DNA of 46,407 nt from assembly GCF_000518605.1 (NCBI RefSeq), contig NZ_KI912462.1, positions 1 to 46,407 of the forward strand, given 5' to 3'. Made by a program: the position numbers and the translations under genes. This document shows, piece after piece, positions 26,470 to 36,116 of this stretch. This DNA comes from Shewanella fidelis ATCC BAA-318. GTDB taxonomy: Bacteria > Pseudomonadota > Gammaproteobacteria > Enterobacterales > Shewanellaceae. The stretch's first letter is position 1. Each line of letters begins with the position of its first letter. The notes below the pieces were generated by a model. The model was given only the letters and a program-made list of their open reading frames with translations, ran no database searches and had not been told where the DNA came from.

Positions 26470-27075
26470 CTATGCTCTCCATGCTGGAATTTGCGCCTCG
26501 TATTTAGCAATTGTATCGGCATGTGACAGCGTCAAGCCAATTGCATCTAGGCCGTTTAACAGATTGTGCCGGGCTGAGGCGGCTATCTCAAAATGGAATA
26601 CCGCTCCAGAAGGAGAGGTCACTGTTAACGATTCAAGATCAACTTCAATCTCTGCGCCCTCTTTAGCATCAACCTCAGACATCAATTGCTTCACTTCGGC
26701 ATCAGTCAACCTAACAGGCAGCAAACCATTATTGATTGAGTTGCCATAAAAGATATCTGCAAAACTCGGGGCAATAATCACTCTTAAGCCAAAGTCAGCC
26801 AATGCCCAAGGTGCATGCTCTCGGCTCGAACCACAGCCGAAGTTTTCTTGAGACAACAAAATTGACGCGCCCTGATAACGCGGCTTATTCAAATTAAAGC
26901 TTGGGTTAGGTTGATCACCGGCATCATCTAAGTAGCGCCAGTCATGAAAAAGATGCACCCCAAACCCGTCACGTGTAACCTTAGACAAAAATTGCTTAGG
27001 AATAATTTGGTCGGTATCAACATTGGCACTATCTAAAATTACCGCAAGCCCTGTGTGTTTAGTAAATGGTTGCAT
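26470..27075 (-). CDS. leuD: 3-isopropylmalate dehydratase small subunit
   Basis: Swivelling-domain subunit that pairs with LeuC to isomerise 2- to 3-isopropylmalate. The 201 aa have VDTDQIIPKQFL near 20-31, and ENFGCGSSREHAPWAL, which is the substrate-binding loop of the aconitase small subunit. It follows leuC by nine bases and is last in the operon. Confidence 0.97.
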   Translation of the reverse strand: MQPFTKHTGLAVILDSANVDTDQIIPKQFLSKVTRDGFGVHLFHDWRYLDDAGDQPNPSFNLNKPRYQGASILLSQENFGCGSSREHAPWALADFGLRVIIAPSFADIFYGNSINNGLLPVRLTDAEVKQLMSEVDAKEGAEIEVDLESLTVTSPSGAVFHFEIAASARHNLLNGLDAIGLTLSHADTIAKYEAQIPAWRA

Positions 27076-27084
27076 TTTATACTC

Positions 27085-28485
27085 CTAATATGGCTTACGA
27101 ATATCAACAAAATGACCAGCAACAGCCGCCGCTGCTGCCATTGCAGGACTGACTAAATGAGTACGGCTACCGCGACCTTGACGGCCCTCAAAGTTACGGT
27201 TACTGGTTGATGCACATCTGTCGCCAGCTTCTAACTTGTCATCATTCATTGCTAAGCACATAGAGCAGCCCGGTAAACGCCATTCGAAGCCCGCGTCAGT
27301 GAAGATCTTATCTAAACCTTCGGCCTCCGCCTGCTCTTTCACTAAACCTGAACCCGGGACTACAATTGCCTTCACACCAGCCGCGACTTTACGGCCCTTG
27401 GCATGATGTGCTGCCGCACGTAGATCTTCAATACGTGAATTAGTACATGAGCCGATAAACACCTTATTAATACTCACGTCCGTCATTAATGTACCAGCCG
27501 TTAAGTCCACATATTGCAGCGCACTTTCAATGCTCGAACGGACCGTTGAGTTAGGCTCGTTTTCAGGATTAGGCACCTGCTGGTCAATCGCTACCACTTG
27601 ACCTGGGTTGGTTCCCCAAGTGAGTTGCGGCGCAATGTCTTTAGCATCCAACACGATCGATGCATCAAATACAGCATCTTCATCTGTTTTAAGCTGCTGC
27701 CAAGCAGCTAATGCTTGCTGCCAGTTGTCACCTTTCGGTGCAAACTCACGGCCTTTCAAGTACTCTGCGGTAGTCGCATCTGGCGCAATCATGCCTGCTT
27801 TAGCACCCATTTCAATCGCCATATTACACACTGTCATCCGCCCTTCCATTGTCAGAGCTTCAATCGCTTCCCCACAAAACTCAACCACATAGCCGGTACC
27901 GCCATCCATACCAATTTTACCGATAATCGCCAATACAATATCTTTTGCGGTGATCCCCGGCGCAACATGGCCACGAACTTCAATTTTCATGGTTTTGGCT
28001 TTTAGCTGACGCAAAGTTTGGGTTGCCATTACATGCTCAACCTCTGAAGTCCCAATACCAAAAGCCAAGGCACCAAATGCACCATGAGTCGCTGTGTGTG
28101 AGTCACCACATACAATCACAGTTCCCGGCAAAGTAATACCAAGCTCAGGCCCCATAACATGTACAATACCTTGGTTTTTATGATGAATATCATAAAGGCG
28201 CACACCAAACTCTTTACAGTTACGCTCAAGTGTTTCCACCTGAGTACGTGCCATTGGACTAAGTGCCTCTAAGCTAGCACTGGTGGTAGATGTGTTGTGA
28301 TCCATAGTCGCAAAGGTTTTGTCTGCTGCACGCAAACGGCGCCCAGCCACTTCTATCCCACTAAAGGCTTGTGGTGATGTCACCTCATGAACTAAATGTC
28401 TATCGACATAAATGATGGGCGCTTCACCTTCTGGCGCCACAACAACATGGCTGTCCCACACTTTTTCATACAAGGTCTTAGCCAT
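27085..28485 (-). CDS. leuC: 3-isopropylmalate dehydratase large subunit
   Basis: Aconitase-family subunit with a 4Fe-4S cluster. The 466 aa contain the cluster cysteines in FIGSCTNSRIEDL and PGCSMCLAMN, and the substrate motif CGDSHTATHGAFGA. It starts three bases after the leuB stop codon and is the third structural gene of leuABCD. Confidence 0.98.
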   Translation of the reverse strand: MAKTLYEKVWDSHVVVAPEGEAPIIYVDRHLVHEVTSPQAFSGIEVAGRRLRAADKTFATMDHNTSTTSASLEALSPMARTQVETLERNCKEFGVRLYDIHHKNQGIVHVMGPELGITLPGTVIVCGDSHTATHGAFGALAFGIGTSEVEHVMATQTLRQLKAKTMKIEVRGHVAPGITAKDIVLAIIGKIGMDGGTGYVVEFCGEAIEALTMEGRMTVCNMAIEMGAKAGMIAPDATTAEYLKGREFAPKGDNWQQALAAWQQLKTDEDAVFDASIVLDAKDIAPQLTWGTNPGQVVAIDQQVPNPENEPNSTVRSSIESALQYVDLTAGTLMTDVSINKVFIGSCTNSRIEDLRAAAHHAKGRKVAAGVKAIVVPGSGLVKEQAEAEGLDKIFTDAGFEWRLPGCSMCLAMNDDKLEAGDRCASTSNRNFEGRQGRGSRTHLVSPAMAAAAAVAGHFVDIRKPY

Positions 28486-28488
28486 GTT

Positions 28489-29583
28489 TTATACTCCTTC
28501 TCGGATAAGTTGCGCGATGTAATCACCCATTTCACTGGTTGATTTCGCCTGATGGCGCTGATCACTTGCCAATAACTCACCGGTTAGGTAACCGTCACTC
28601 AATGCTTTACCAACGGCCGCTTCAATTGCCGTTGCTGCTTGTTCTTGCTTTAGACTATGACGTAATAACAGTGCTGCCGATAAGATCTGCGCCACAGGGT
28701 TAGCAATGCCTTGGCCAGCAATATCTGGGGCACTGCCGCCAGCAGGTTCATATAAACCAAAACCAGAACTATTCATGCTGATAGAAGACAGTAAGCCCAT
28801 TGAGCCAGTTAGCATGGCAATCTCATCTGAGATGATGTCGCCAAATAAGTTGGAACACAGCATGACATCAAATTCATCTGGACGGCGCAGTAACTGCATA
28901 GTCGCATTGTCGATATAGATGTGCTCAAGCTCAACATCTGGGAAATCTTTGGCCACATCTTCAACCACCTCACGCCAAAGCACCGAGCAAGCCAATACAT
29001 TTGCTTTATCTACCGAAGTAACTTTTTTGCGACGACCTTGTGCTGTTTCAAAGGCGATTTTAGCAATACGGCGGATCTCTTTGCGGCTATAGCGCATCGT
29101 ATCGAAAGCTTGTTCATCTTCGCCTTCACCTTGGCGGCCTTTAGGTTTACCAAAATAAATACCGCTAGTTAGCTCACGAACGCAAAGCACGTCAAAGCCC
29201 CGAGATGAGATATCACTACGCAGTGGCGACATATGTTCGAGGCCTGCGTGTAACTTGGCTGGGCGCATGTTACAAAACAGCTCAAAGTGACCTCGAAGCG
29301 GCAGTAATGCCCCCCGTTCAGGCTGATCGTTTGGCGCTAAATGTTCCCACTTTGGGCCACCAACTGAGCCAAATAAAATTGCATCAGACGCTTCACAACC
29401 TTTAAGTGTGGCATCAGGTAACGGGCAACCATGCTTATCAATGGCTGCACCGCCGACATCATATTCACTATACTCAATCGATAACGCAAATCGCTCTTCA
29501 GTTGCCTTTAACACTTTACGTGCTTCAGCCATCACTTCCGGCCCAATACCATCTCCAGCCAGTACTGCAATCTGATAACTCAT
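28489..29583 (-). CDS. leuB: 3-isopropylmalate dehydrogenase
   Basis: NAD-dependent oxidative decarboxylation of 3-isopropylmalate to the precursor of leucine. The 364 aa start with the typical IAVLAGDGIGPEVMAEA and contain NLFGDIISDEIAMLTGSMG, the metal and substrate-binding region, and EPAGGSAPDIAGQGIANP near the cofactor site. It lies between leuA (54-base gap) and leuC. Confidence 0.98.
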   Translation of the reverse strand: MSYQIAVLAGDGIGPEVMAEARKVLKATEERFALSIEYSEYDVGGAAIDKHGCPLPDATLKGCEASDAILFGSVGGPKWEHLAPNDQPERGALLPLRGHFELFCNMRPAKLHAGLEHMSPLRSDISSRGFDVLCVRELTSGIYFGKPKGRQGEGEDEQAFDTMRYSRKEIRRIAKIAFETAQGRRKKVTSVDKANVLACSVLWREVVEDVAKDFPDVELEHIYIDNATMQLLRRPDEFDVMLCSNLFGDIISDEIAMLTGSMGLLSSISMNSSGFGLYEPAGGSAPDIAGQGIANPVAQILSAALLLRHSLKQEQAATAIEAAVGKALSDGYLTGELLASDQRHQAKSTSEMGDYIAQLIREGV

Positions 29584-29637
29584 ACTTCAGCTAACTCCTG
29601 TATTTTTAAACTTAAATTTTGTCGTTTATCGATGAAT

Positions 29638-31209
29638 TTACACGCTGCCCAATGCTTGCTTCGTTTGCTGGATACGCTCTTTACAATCGGCTACCTTGTC
29701 GGCTCGCCAAGTTAAATTCATCACATGGATTAGTGCTTTAGCCGATGCCTCAACAACATCCGTTGCCAAGCCCAAACCATGAAAATTCTGCTCACGATAT
29801 TTGGCAGTAATATCGACCTGCCCCAAGGCATTTTGCCCTTCGCCTTTAGCACTCAATTGGTAACTGGTGATATTAATTTCGCAGCCTGTTGCACGCGCAA
29901 CCGCTTTATACGCTGCATCTACGGGACCATTACCCGTTGCCGCTTCAGTAATAACCTCACCGTCGATGATCACTTTCACCGTCGCAGTGGCACTACCTTC
30001 GGTTGAGTCTGAGTGCACCACTAATTGCTGTAGCTTATAATGATCATCCGTTTCTGCCTGTGCCTCCATAAAGGCAAGTGCTTCTAAATCGTAATCAAAT
30101 ACCTGACCTTTTTTATCAGCTAAAGCCAAAAACTCTTCATACAAAATATCCATGTCGTAATCTTGTTCGCCATAACCAAGCTCTGTCATACGGTGCTTAA
30201 TCACATGGCGACCTGAGCGTGAGGTCATATTTAAGTTGTTTCGATTAAGACCAATGCTCTCTGGCGTCATGATCTCATAAGTATTTTGTGCCTTTAGCAT
30301 GCCATCTTGGTGGATCCCCGATGAGTGAGTAAAAGCGTTAGCACCGACAATGGCTTTGTTAGCTTGAACTGGCATATTACAAAGCTGACTTACTAGGCTA
30401 GAAGTACGGTGGATCTCTTTAGCGTTAATACCAGTCTCTAAGCCTAACTCGCCTTTACGGGTCGACAAGATCATGGCGATCTCTTCTAATGAACAGTTAC
30501 CTGCACGCTCACCAATACCATTAACGGTGCACTCAATTTGTCGTGCGCCATGCTGAACAGCAGTAATAGAGTTAGCCACTGACAAACCTAAGTCATCATG
30601 GCAATGCACCGAAATTACCGCTTGGTCGATATTAGGCACACGGTTGAATAAGGTTTGAATAATGCCGCCAAACTCACTTGGTACTGTGTAACCCACGGTA
30701 TCAGGAATATTAATGGTACGAGCGCCGGCTTTAATCGCTTCCTCTACCATACGACAAAGATTATCAATCGGGGTGCGGCCGGCATCTTCACAAGAAAACT
30801 CCACGTCATCGGTAAAACGGCGAGCATACTTCACCGCTCCAACGGCCATATCAAGCACTTGATCAAATGAGCGCTTTAGCTTGCTTTCAACATGAATAGT
30901 CGAAGTTGAAATGAAAGTATGAATACGGAACTGTTCAGCCACAGACAATGCCTGTGCAGCAGCATCAATGTCCTTTTCTAGCGCACGCGATAGTGCACAC
31001 ACGCGGCTATTTTTAACCGTACGCGCAATAGTTTGTACCGACTCAAAGTCTCCAGGAGATGACACAGGAAAACCGACTTCCATTACATCAACACCTAAAC
31101 GCTCTAGCGCGAGTGCAATTTGAAGTTTTTCTTTAACCGTTAAACTTGCTGCTAATGCTTGTTCACCATCACGTAGGGTGGTGTCAAATATAATCACTCG
31201 GTTAGACAT
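29638..31209 (-). CDS. leuA: 2-isopropylmalate synthase
   Basis: First committed enzyme of leucine synthesis, condensing acetyl-CoA with 2-ketoisovalerate. The 523 aa have the TIM-barrel DTTLRDGEQALAAS at 9-22 and the metal-binding HCHDDLGLSVAN (about 202-213). The C-terminal regulatory domain from about 390 to the end binds leucine for feedback inhibition. The gene is first in leuABCD, with attenuation in its leader. Confidence 0.98.
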   Translation of the reverse strand: MSNRVIIFDTTLRDGEQALAASLTVKEKLQIALALERLGVDVMEVGFPVSSPGDFESVQTIARTVKNSRVCALSRALEKDIDAAAQALSVAEQFRIHTFISTSTIHVESKLKRSFDQVLDMAVGAVKYARRFTDDVEFSCEDAGRTPIDNLCRMVEEAIKAGARTINIPDTVGYTVPSEFGGIIQTLFNRVPNIDQAVISVHCHDDLGLSVANSITAVQHGARQIECTVNGIGERAGNCSLEEIAMILSTRKGELGLETGINAKEIHRTSSLVSQLCNMPVQANKAIVGANAFTHSSGIHQDGMLKAQNTYEIMTPESIGLNRNNLNMTSRSGRHVIKHRMTELGYGEQDYDMDILYEEFLALADKKGQVFDYDLEALAFMEAQAETDDHYKLQQLVVHSDSTEGSATATVKVIIDGEVITEAATGNGPVDAAYKAVARATGCEINITSYQLSAKGEGQNALGQVDITAKYREQNFHGLGLATDVVEASAKALIHVMNLTWRADKVADCKERIQQTKQALGSV

Positions 31210-31270
31210 CTACTTTCTCCATCAAACATCACTGTTCAGTTATGCGTTCACGTTGCTAGTTGTTAGATAT

Positions 31271-31300
31271 AAAAAACCCCGCTATCTTCGCGGGGTCTGT
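31271..31300 (-). terminator. leu attenuator (terminator hairpin)
   Basis: On the minus strand ACCCCGC (31296-31290) pairs with GCGGGGT (31282-31276) around a 7-base loop, then a T tract to 31271. Part of its 5' arm and loop (CCGCGAAGA, 31293-31285) can instead pair with TCTGCGCGG (31348-31340) in eight of nine positions, an antiterminator. CGCAG (31355-31351) can in turn pair with CTGCG (31347-31343). This is the classical 1:2, 2:3, 3:4 attenuator set, about 60 bases before leuA. Confidence 0.88.
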
Positions 31301-31330
31301 TTATGCCGGCTTGTAAAAAAGCGTGTAGCA

Positions 31331-31402
31331 CTAAATCCTCCGCGCAGATCCTGCGAGAATGAGAGTTTGGAGTTCTAGTAATGCACTGTTTGGCTTATTC
31401 AC
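31331..31402 (-). CDS. leuL: leu operon leader peptide
   Basis: A 23-codon reading frame starting at GTG and ending at TAG: it reads MNKPNSALLELQ then TLILAGSARRI. Five leucine codons (TTA, CTA, CTC, CTC, CTC) fall within nine codons. They end immediately before the first attenuator arm. Ribosome stalling there when leucyl-tRNA is scarce would free the antiterminator and allow leuABCD transcription. An in-frame TGA three codons upstream leaves GTG as the natural start. The Shine-Dalgarno is weak (GGA). Confidence 0.82.
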   Translation of the reverse strand: MNKPNSALLELQTLILAGSARRI

Positions 31403-31456
31403 TTTTATTCAGTCCAGATAAATAATTATTCCACACAACACTGTGAGGACGGTTAA

Positions 31457-31485
31457 TTTTTAACTTGCCAAAGCATCTATGTCAA
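31457..31485 (-). promoter_or_regulatory. leu operon promoter
   Basis: On the minus strand: perfect -35 TTGACA (31485-31480), 17-base spacer, -10-like TAAAAA (31462-31457), about 55 bases before the leader peptide. The region 31486-31670 beyond it is A/T-rich and shows no clear gene or site. Confidence 0.6.
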
Positions 31486-31728
31486 CCATGAATTCGCTTA
31501 CTTCAGTAATTTTCAGGTGAATTATCGCTCATAAAAACAATTATATTGACTTTTAATTGCACAAAAACAACCTTATTTAACTTAAAATTGTTTTATTCAC
31601 TTCAAAACATTAGCCTGCCGCAATATTTTCGCGCGACTAGCTTTTTTATGCATATTTTATTTATATTGGCTATAATGCTCGCTCAATCAAGAAGTAGCGG
31701 ATAAGGATCACCCCTGGAGCGTTCTAAA

Positions 31729-33501
31729 ATGGATTTTCGTATACTGGCTGCCAGCTTGTTGCTGTGGCTTTCGCCTGCGTATTCATTAACGCAAGACCAG
31801 TTCAACCAACTAAATCAAACCGTTTTTCAATACCCGACTTCCGCGCTAGATAGTATCTATCTTCTCGAAAAAAAGTTAGATAGCCATCCAGCTCCTAAAA
31901 TCTCAAAACTCAGACTTAATAGCCTTAAGTGTGAAGCTTTTTTGCAACTTGGTGAAAACGCCGCTGCAATCAATTTAGCAAGATTAAATGAAGCCAAAGC
32001 AAAACAATTACAGTTAGATGAAGCACGGCCTTACTTCCTCAATTGCATGGCCAGTGCCTTTGTGAATTTTGGTAATTATCAGCAAGCTTTACCATTGCTC
32101 CATACTTCAATAGCCCTATCTCGTGAGCTTGAGCAACCACAGGCCTTAATCAATGGCTTGTGGTTACGTAGTCAACTCGACGCAAAAGTGCTGCATGATA
32201 ATACCGCTATCGAAGATCTTAGACTTGCGCTGGATCTATTTCCGCTAATCGACAAGCAGCAACAACAATGGCTGCAACCTCCGCTTGTTTACCTAAAAGC
32301 ATCAATGGCTAAACAGCTAATGGCAGACAACGAGCAACAACAAGCTTTTGCATTTCTTGATAAAGCACTTAAACATAAAGATAGCGAAGGTAAAGTAGCC
32401 TTAAGCCTATTGATCGATGCAGCCAACTTGGCGCAAATAAGTCAACGGCCGGCTTTGAGAGATAAGTATATCCAACAAGCGAGAACTAAACTGGCTGAAC
32501 TCGGCAGTCCGCTAGAACTTGCGATAGCCTATAAAGAGATCGCATTTATCGACTATTCCAGCGGTAAATACAGTAGCGCAGAACAACTGTTGAGCCTAAG
32601 TTTGAATACATTGAAAAAGCAGTCTCATAGCAATGAAATGATGGCTGCATTGCGTCTATTAGGTCAGGTAAAGCTCGCACAGGGGAGTCAAGAAGCCGGG
32701 CTAGAACATATCGAGCAAGCTATTGAGCTAGCCAAAATAAAACAGCGATATACCGACTTACAGCTTTGTTATGCGATCCTGGCTGAATACTTTGCTGATA
32801 AGAAGGACTTTGAAACAGCCTATGATTACCAACTTAAGCAATTTGATGCGGCTCAGAGCAATACAGCATTTATTCATAGTATTTGGCTATCACACATAAA
32901 GTCAGATCTGAGCCGACAACAACAAGTATCTGTTACTAAACAAAGCAATAATGCGGCGATTATGCCAAGTCAATTACTGCCTAGCCCGTTTATTCCAATC
33001 TTATTTATCTTATTTAGCTTAATTATGTTTATTGCTTGGTATCACAGACAAACACCCAAAAAACAAAGCAATAATAAAGAGCTCCCCGTCATTAAGCCCA
33101 TTGCGAGCGGAAAACAACGATTAGAGGACATGCTAACCGTAAGTAAACATGCCAACTATCCATTGTCATTACTGGTACTCAACCCGAGTGAAATTCAAAC
33201 ATGTGATGTGCCAATTATGATTGAGCAATTACAGACTAAATTACGAGAGCATGATTTGCTGTTTTTACAGTCGGAGCAGCAGCTATTAATTATGTTACCG
33301 CACACAACCGAATCTGGTGCAATTCATGTTATCAACCAATTATCGGATACCGTTGCCCTATGGCAAAATAGCAGCAAAGTGCATATAGGACTGGCTTGTA
33401 TGCAGCAGTTTGATAATTTGCAATCAATGATCAAGCGAGCTAACGTCAGCCAATTAAGACAAGCAAAACTAAACCATCCAAGCCATGAAGGTGAAATTTA
33501 G
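31729..33501 (+). CDS. TPR sensor protein with one membrane segment and a degenerate GGDEF domain
   Basis: 590 aa. A signal peptide (about 1-19) is followed by an all-helical region with tetratricopeptide-like repeats (about 25-390, for example 105-135 and 305-340), placing it in the periplasm. A membrane segment lies at about 420-438. The cytoplasmic part (about 461-581) follows the GGDEF fold step by step: YPLSLLVLN, then LREHDLLFLQ..LLIMLPH, then VHIGLA, then IKRANVSQLRQAK. The catalytic signature, however, reads SEQQL (515-519) and the first metal site is lost (NPSEIQ), so it should not make c-di-GMP. It may be a receptor or scaffold. A TATAAT lies at 31671-31676. It converges on recQ with a four-base overlap. 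Confidence 0.8.
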   Translation: MDFRILAASLLLWLSPAYSLTQDQFNQLNQTVFQYPTSALDSIYLLEKKLDSHPAPKISKLRLNSLKCEAFLQLGENAAAINLARLNEAKAKQLQLDEARPYFLNCMASAFVNFGNYQQALPLLHTSIALSRELEQPQALINGLWLRSQLDAKVLHDNTAIEDLRLALDLFPLIDKQQQQWLQPPLVYLKASMAKQLMADNEQQQAFAFLDKALKHKDSEGKVALSLLIDAANLAQISQRPALRDKYIQQARTKLAELGSPLELAIAYKEIAFIDYSSGKYSSAEQLLSLSLNTLKKQSHSNEMMAALRLLGQVKLAQGSQEAGLEHIEQAIELAKIKQRYTDLQLCYAILAEYFADKKDFETAYDYQLKQFDAAQSNTAFIHSIWLSHIKSDLSRQQQVSVTKQSNNAAIMPSQLLPSPFIPILFILFSLIMFIAWYHRQTPKKQSNNKELPVIKPIASGKQRLEDMLTVSKHANYPLSLLVLNPSEIQTCDVPIMIEQLQTKLREHDLLFLQSEQQLLIMLPHTTESGAIHVINQLSDTVALWQNSSKVHIGLACMQQFDNLQSMIKRANVSQLRQAKLNHPSHEGEI

Positions 33502-35321
33502 CTTTCCGCTAAGTAATCGGCGATCTCATCCAAGAACTCGCCACCAAAACGTTCGAGTTTACGTTCACCAACACCATTAACCGCTAACATTTCACCTGGG
33601 CTGGTCGGCAAAATAGCCGCCATTTCAGCCAATGTAGCGTCGTTAAAGACAAGATAAGGTGGCACATCCAACTCTTCTGCCAGCGTGCGACGTAATAGTT
33701 TAAGTCTTGCAAACAACTTACGATCATAATTAAGCGGCGCCCTTGGGTTACTACTGCGACGCTTAGTCGTTTGAATCACTATTCTCGGCTCTGCCAATAA
33801 TAATTCCACCTCACCTTTAAGCACTGCTCGTGCTGATGGATTTAGTGTTACTGAAGATCCACGAGTAATATCTTGATTAGCCAAACCTAAATGAATTAAC
33901 TGGCGAATCACACTAAGCCAATGCTCGTGGCTCTTTTCTTTTCCGATCCCCCAAGTGGAGAGTTTGTCATGGCCACGTTCAATTACCGTTGCCGACTTAG
34001 AACCACGCAGCACTTCAATAAGGTGGTTAATACCAAAGCGCTGACCCATACGGTAAATACAAGACAGCACCTTTTGTGCATCTTGGATACCGTTATACTT
34101 CTTGGGTGGATCGAGGCAAATGTCGCAGTTACCACAAGCCTTGTTTGCTGGCTCATCAAAGTAGTGCAGCAGCACTTGGCGGCGACAAGTCTGTGCTTCA
34201 GCAAAGGCTGCCATGGTATTAAGCTTATGAAACTCAACCTGCTGCTGTGGCCCCGGCTCAGACTGTTCAATCAGATGACGTACTCGGCCAATGTCAGCAG
34301 GATCAAACAACATCAGAGCTTCTGAGTCTAAACCGTCACGACCTGCACGGCCGGTTTCTTGATAATAAGCTTCAACACTTTTGGGAATGTCGTAGTGCAC
34401 CACGTAGCGCACGTTAGATTTATTAATCCCCATACCAAAAGCGACCGTAGCCACCACTATATCGAGCTGATCTTTTAAGAATCTATCTTGTACGTCGGCC
34501 CGTTCTTCCTGGGTTTTCCCCGCGTGATATGCTTCGGCTTGGTAGCCTTGCAAGCGCAAGCGCTCGGCCACTTCATCGACTCGGCGACGACTACTACAAT
34601 ATACAATGCCACTGCTGCCATTTTGCGCCGCAATAAACTGACGTAACTGATTAGCCGCATTGAGCTTTTCAGCAACAGTGTAACGAATATTCGGTCTATC
34701 AAAGCTAGTAAGTAATGAATGAGGAGTGATGGTTAATCGCTCACAAATATCTGCTCGAGTAGCTTTATCCGCTGTTGCGGTTAATGCCATTATCGGCACA
34801 TAAGGAAACTGCTGGCGTAATCGCCCTAACGCCGCATATTCTGGTCTAAAATCGTGGCCCCACTGTGAAATACAGTGCGCTTCATCAATAGCAAATAACG
34901 ACACATTAAGTTCATGCAGGCGATCAATAAAACTAGCCTGCAGCAAACGCTCTGGCGATACGTAAAGTAATTTAAGCTCGCCATAACGCATCTTTTGCAG
35001 CACTTGTAAGCTTTCTTCACGCGGTTGCGACGAGTTTAAATAAGCGGCTGCGACACCGGTTTGAATCAAGCTGTCGACCTGATCTTTCATTAACGAGATC
35101 AGCGGTGATACCACCACCGTAAGGCCTGGTAATACTAATGCAGGCAATTGATAACACAGGCTCTTACCACCACCTGTTGGCATGATAACTAAGCAATCTT
35201 GCCCCGCACAGATCTGCTCAATAACCTCTCGCTGCCCCTCTCTAAATGTACGGTAACCAAATACCGACTGCAGGGTAGAAGATAATTGATCGACTGGAGT
35301 CTCGAGCGCCGCCTGATCCAT
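33498..35321 (-). CDS. recQ: ATP-dependent DNA helicase RecQ
   Basis: 3'-5' helicase of the RecF recombination pathway and replication fork repair. The 607 aa match E. coli length. Walker A is PTGGGKSLC with K53, the DEAH box at 146-149 is followed by the RecQ aromatic loop ISQWGHDFRPEY, and zinc cysteines occur in CRRQ..CGNCDIC (about 377-400). A winged helix and a C-terminal HRDC domain (about 525-600) complete the protein. It is divergent from the thioesterase gene. Confidence 0.98.
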   Translation of the reverse strand: MDQAALETPVDQLSSTLQSVFGYRTFREGQREVIEQICAGQDCLVIMPTGGGKSLCYQLPALVLPGLTVVVSPLISLMKDQVDSLIQTGVAAAYLNSSQPREESLQVLQKMRYGELKLLYVSPERLLQASFIDRLHELNVSLFAIDEAHCISQWGHDFRPEYAALGRLRQQFPYVPIMALTATADKATRADICERLTITPHSLLTSFDRPNIRYTVAEKLNAANQLRQFIAAQNGSSGIVYCSSRRRVDEVAERLRLQGYQAEAYHAGKTQEERADVQDRFLKDQLDIVVATVAFGMGINKSNVRYVVHYDIPKSVEAYYQETGRAGRDGLDSEALMLFDPADIGRVRHLIEQSEPGPQQQVEFHKLNTMAAFAEAQTCRRQVLLHYFDEPANKACGNCDICLDPPKKYNGIQDAQKVLSCIYRMGQRFGINHLIEVLRGSKSATVIERGHDKLSTWGIGKEKSHEHWLSVIRQLIHLGLANQDITRGSSVTLNPSARAVLKGEVELLLAEPRIVIQTTKRRSSNPRAPLNYDRKLFARLKLLRRTLAEELDVPPYLVFNDATLAEMAAILPTSPGEMLAVNGVGERKLERFGGEFLDEIADYLAES

Positions 35322-35483
35322 AGTGAACCTGTGTTAAAAATAAGGCCGACTATTCTAATGTAGGCTGGCGCGATTGTCTCTTAAGTTTGGTGCTAGTGAA
35401 TAAATTTTAAGCTTGCACCGCGCCATCCATAAGCGATAGATTAAATACTCTAATAGGATAAATAATCAACATAGGGATGCCAA

Positions 35484-35948
35484 ATGAGTCAGATAGTTCA
35501 ACAACAAACCCTGCGCAAAGTAGCTGAAATTTTTGACCAACATATACCATTTCACAATCTTCTAGGCATGGATATCAAGCGCTATGATATGCAAGGTGTT
35601 GAGATTGAAGTAAAGATGAAACCTGAACTCATTGGCAATATCCATCAACAAATACTCCATGGTGGCGTAACTGCCACTGTGCTCGATGTGGTCGGCGGCC
35701 TTACTGCATTCTCAGGCCTTGTTGCTAGCCGCGATGATTGGAGCATTGAAGAACTAGAGCAGCGAATAAAAACCTTAGGCACAATTGACCTGCGTGTGGA
35801 CTATTTACGCCCCGGGCGTGGCGAAATATTTACAGGCACTGGTACGGTGATCCGTGCCGGCAACCGTGTATCGGTTTCTCGTATGGAGCTTCACAATGAA
35901 AAAGGCGATCATATTGCTTTTGGTACAGGCACTTATATGGTTGGCTAG
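35484..35948 (+). CDS. Hotdog-fold acyl-CoA thioesterase (YigI-like)
   Basis: 154 aa of the 4HBT/PaaI hotdog family. HGGVTATVLDVVGG (about 59-72) is the helix that carries the active-site aspartate or glutamate region, and LRVDYLRPGRG the following strand. E. coli yigI is likewise a neighbour of rarD and recQ, which supports orthology to YigI, an acyl-CoA thioesterase. A Shine-Dalgarno AGGGA precedes the ATG. Confidence 0.82.
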   Translation: MSQIVQQQTLRKVAEIFDQHIPFHNLLGMDIKRYDMQGVEIEVKMKPELIGNIHQQILHGGVTATVLDVVGGLTAFSGLVASRDDWSIEELEQRIKTLGTIDLRVDYLRPGRGEIFTGTGTVIRAGNRVSVSRMELHNEKGDHIAFGTGTYMVG

Positions 35949-36055
35949 ATTAGTTCAGCAACACACTATTTATCACTAACTAAACTGGCATTAAAAGTTG
36001 CCTTAGTGTCACTTTCTAATAACAGCAATCACGCCAATTATTGCGCTGGTCCGGC

Positions 36056-36084
36056 TTGAGTCTCGCTCGCTGCGGGACTACAAT
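36056..36084 (+). promoter_or_regulatory. rarD promoter
   Basis: -35 TTGAGT (36056-36061), 17-base spacer, -10 TACAAT (36079-36084). The start would be about 25 bases before the rarD ATG, so the leader is short; no Shine-Dalgarno is visible there. Confidence 0.6.
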
Positions 36085-36116
36085 CTGCGCCTACTTTCCT
36101 ATTTAGCACAATTCCG

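Noticed and set aside
31178..31378. 66-codon plus-strand frame across the leu leader
   Set aside because: It overlaps the leuA start and the attenuator in antisense and has no homology-like features.
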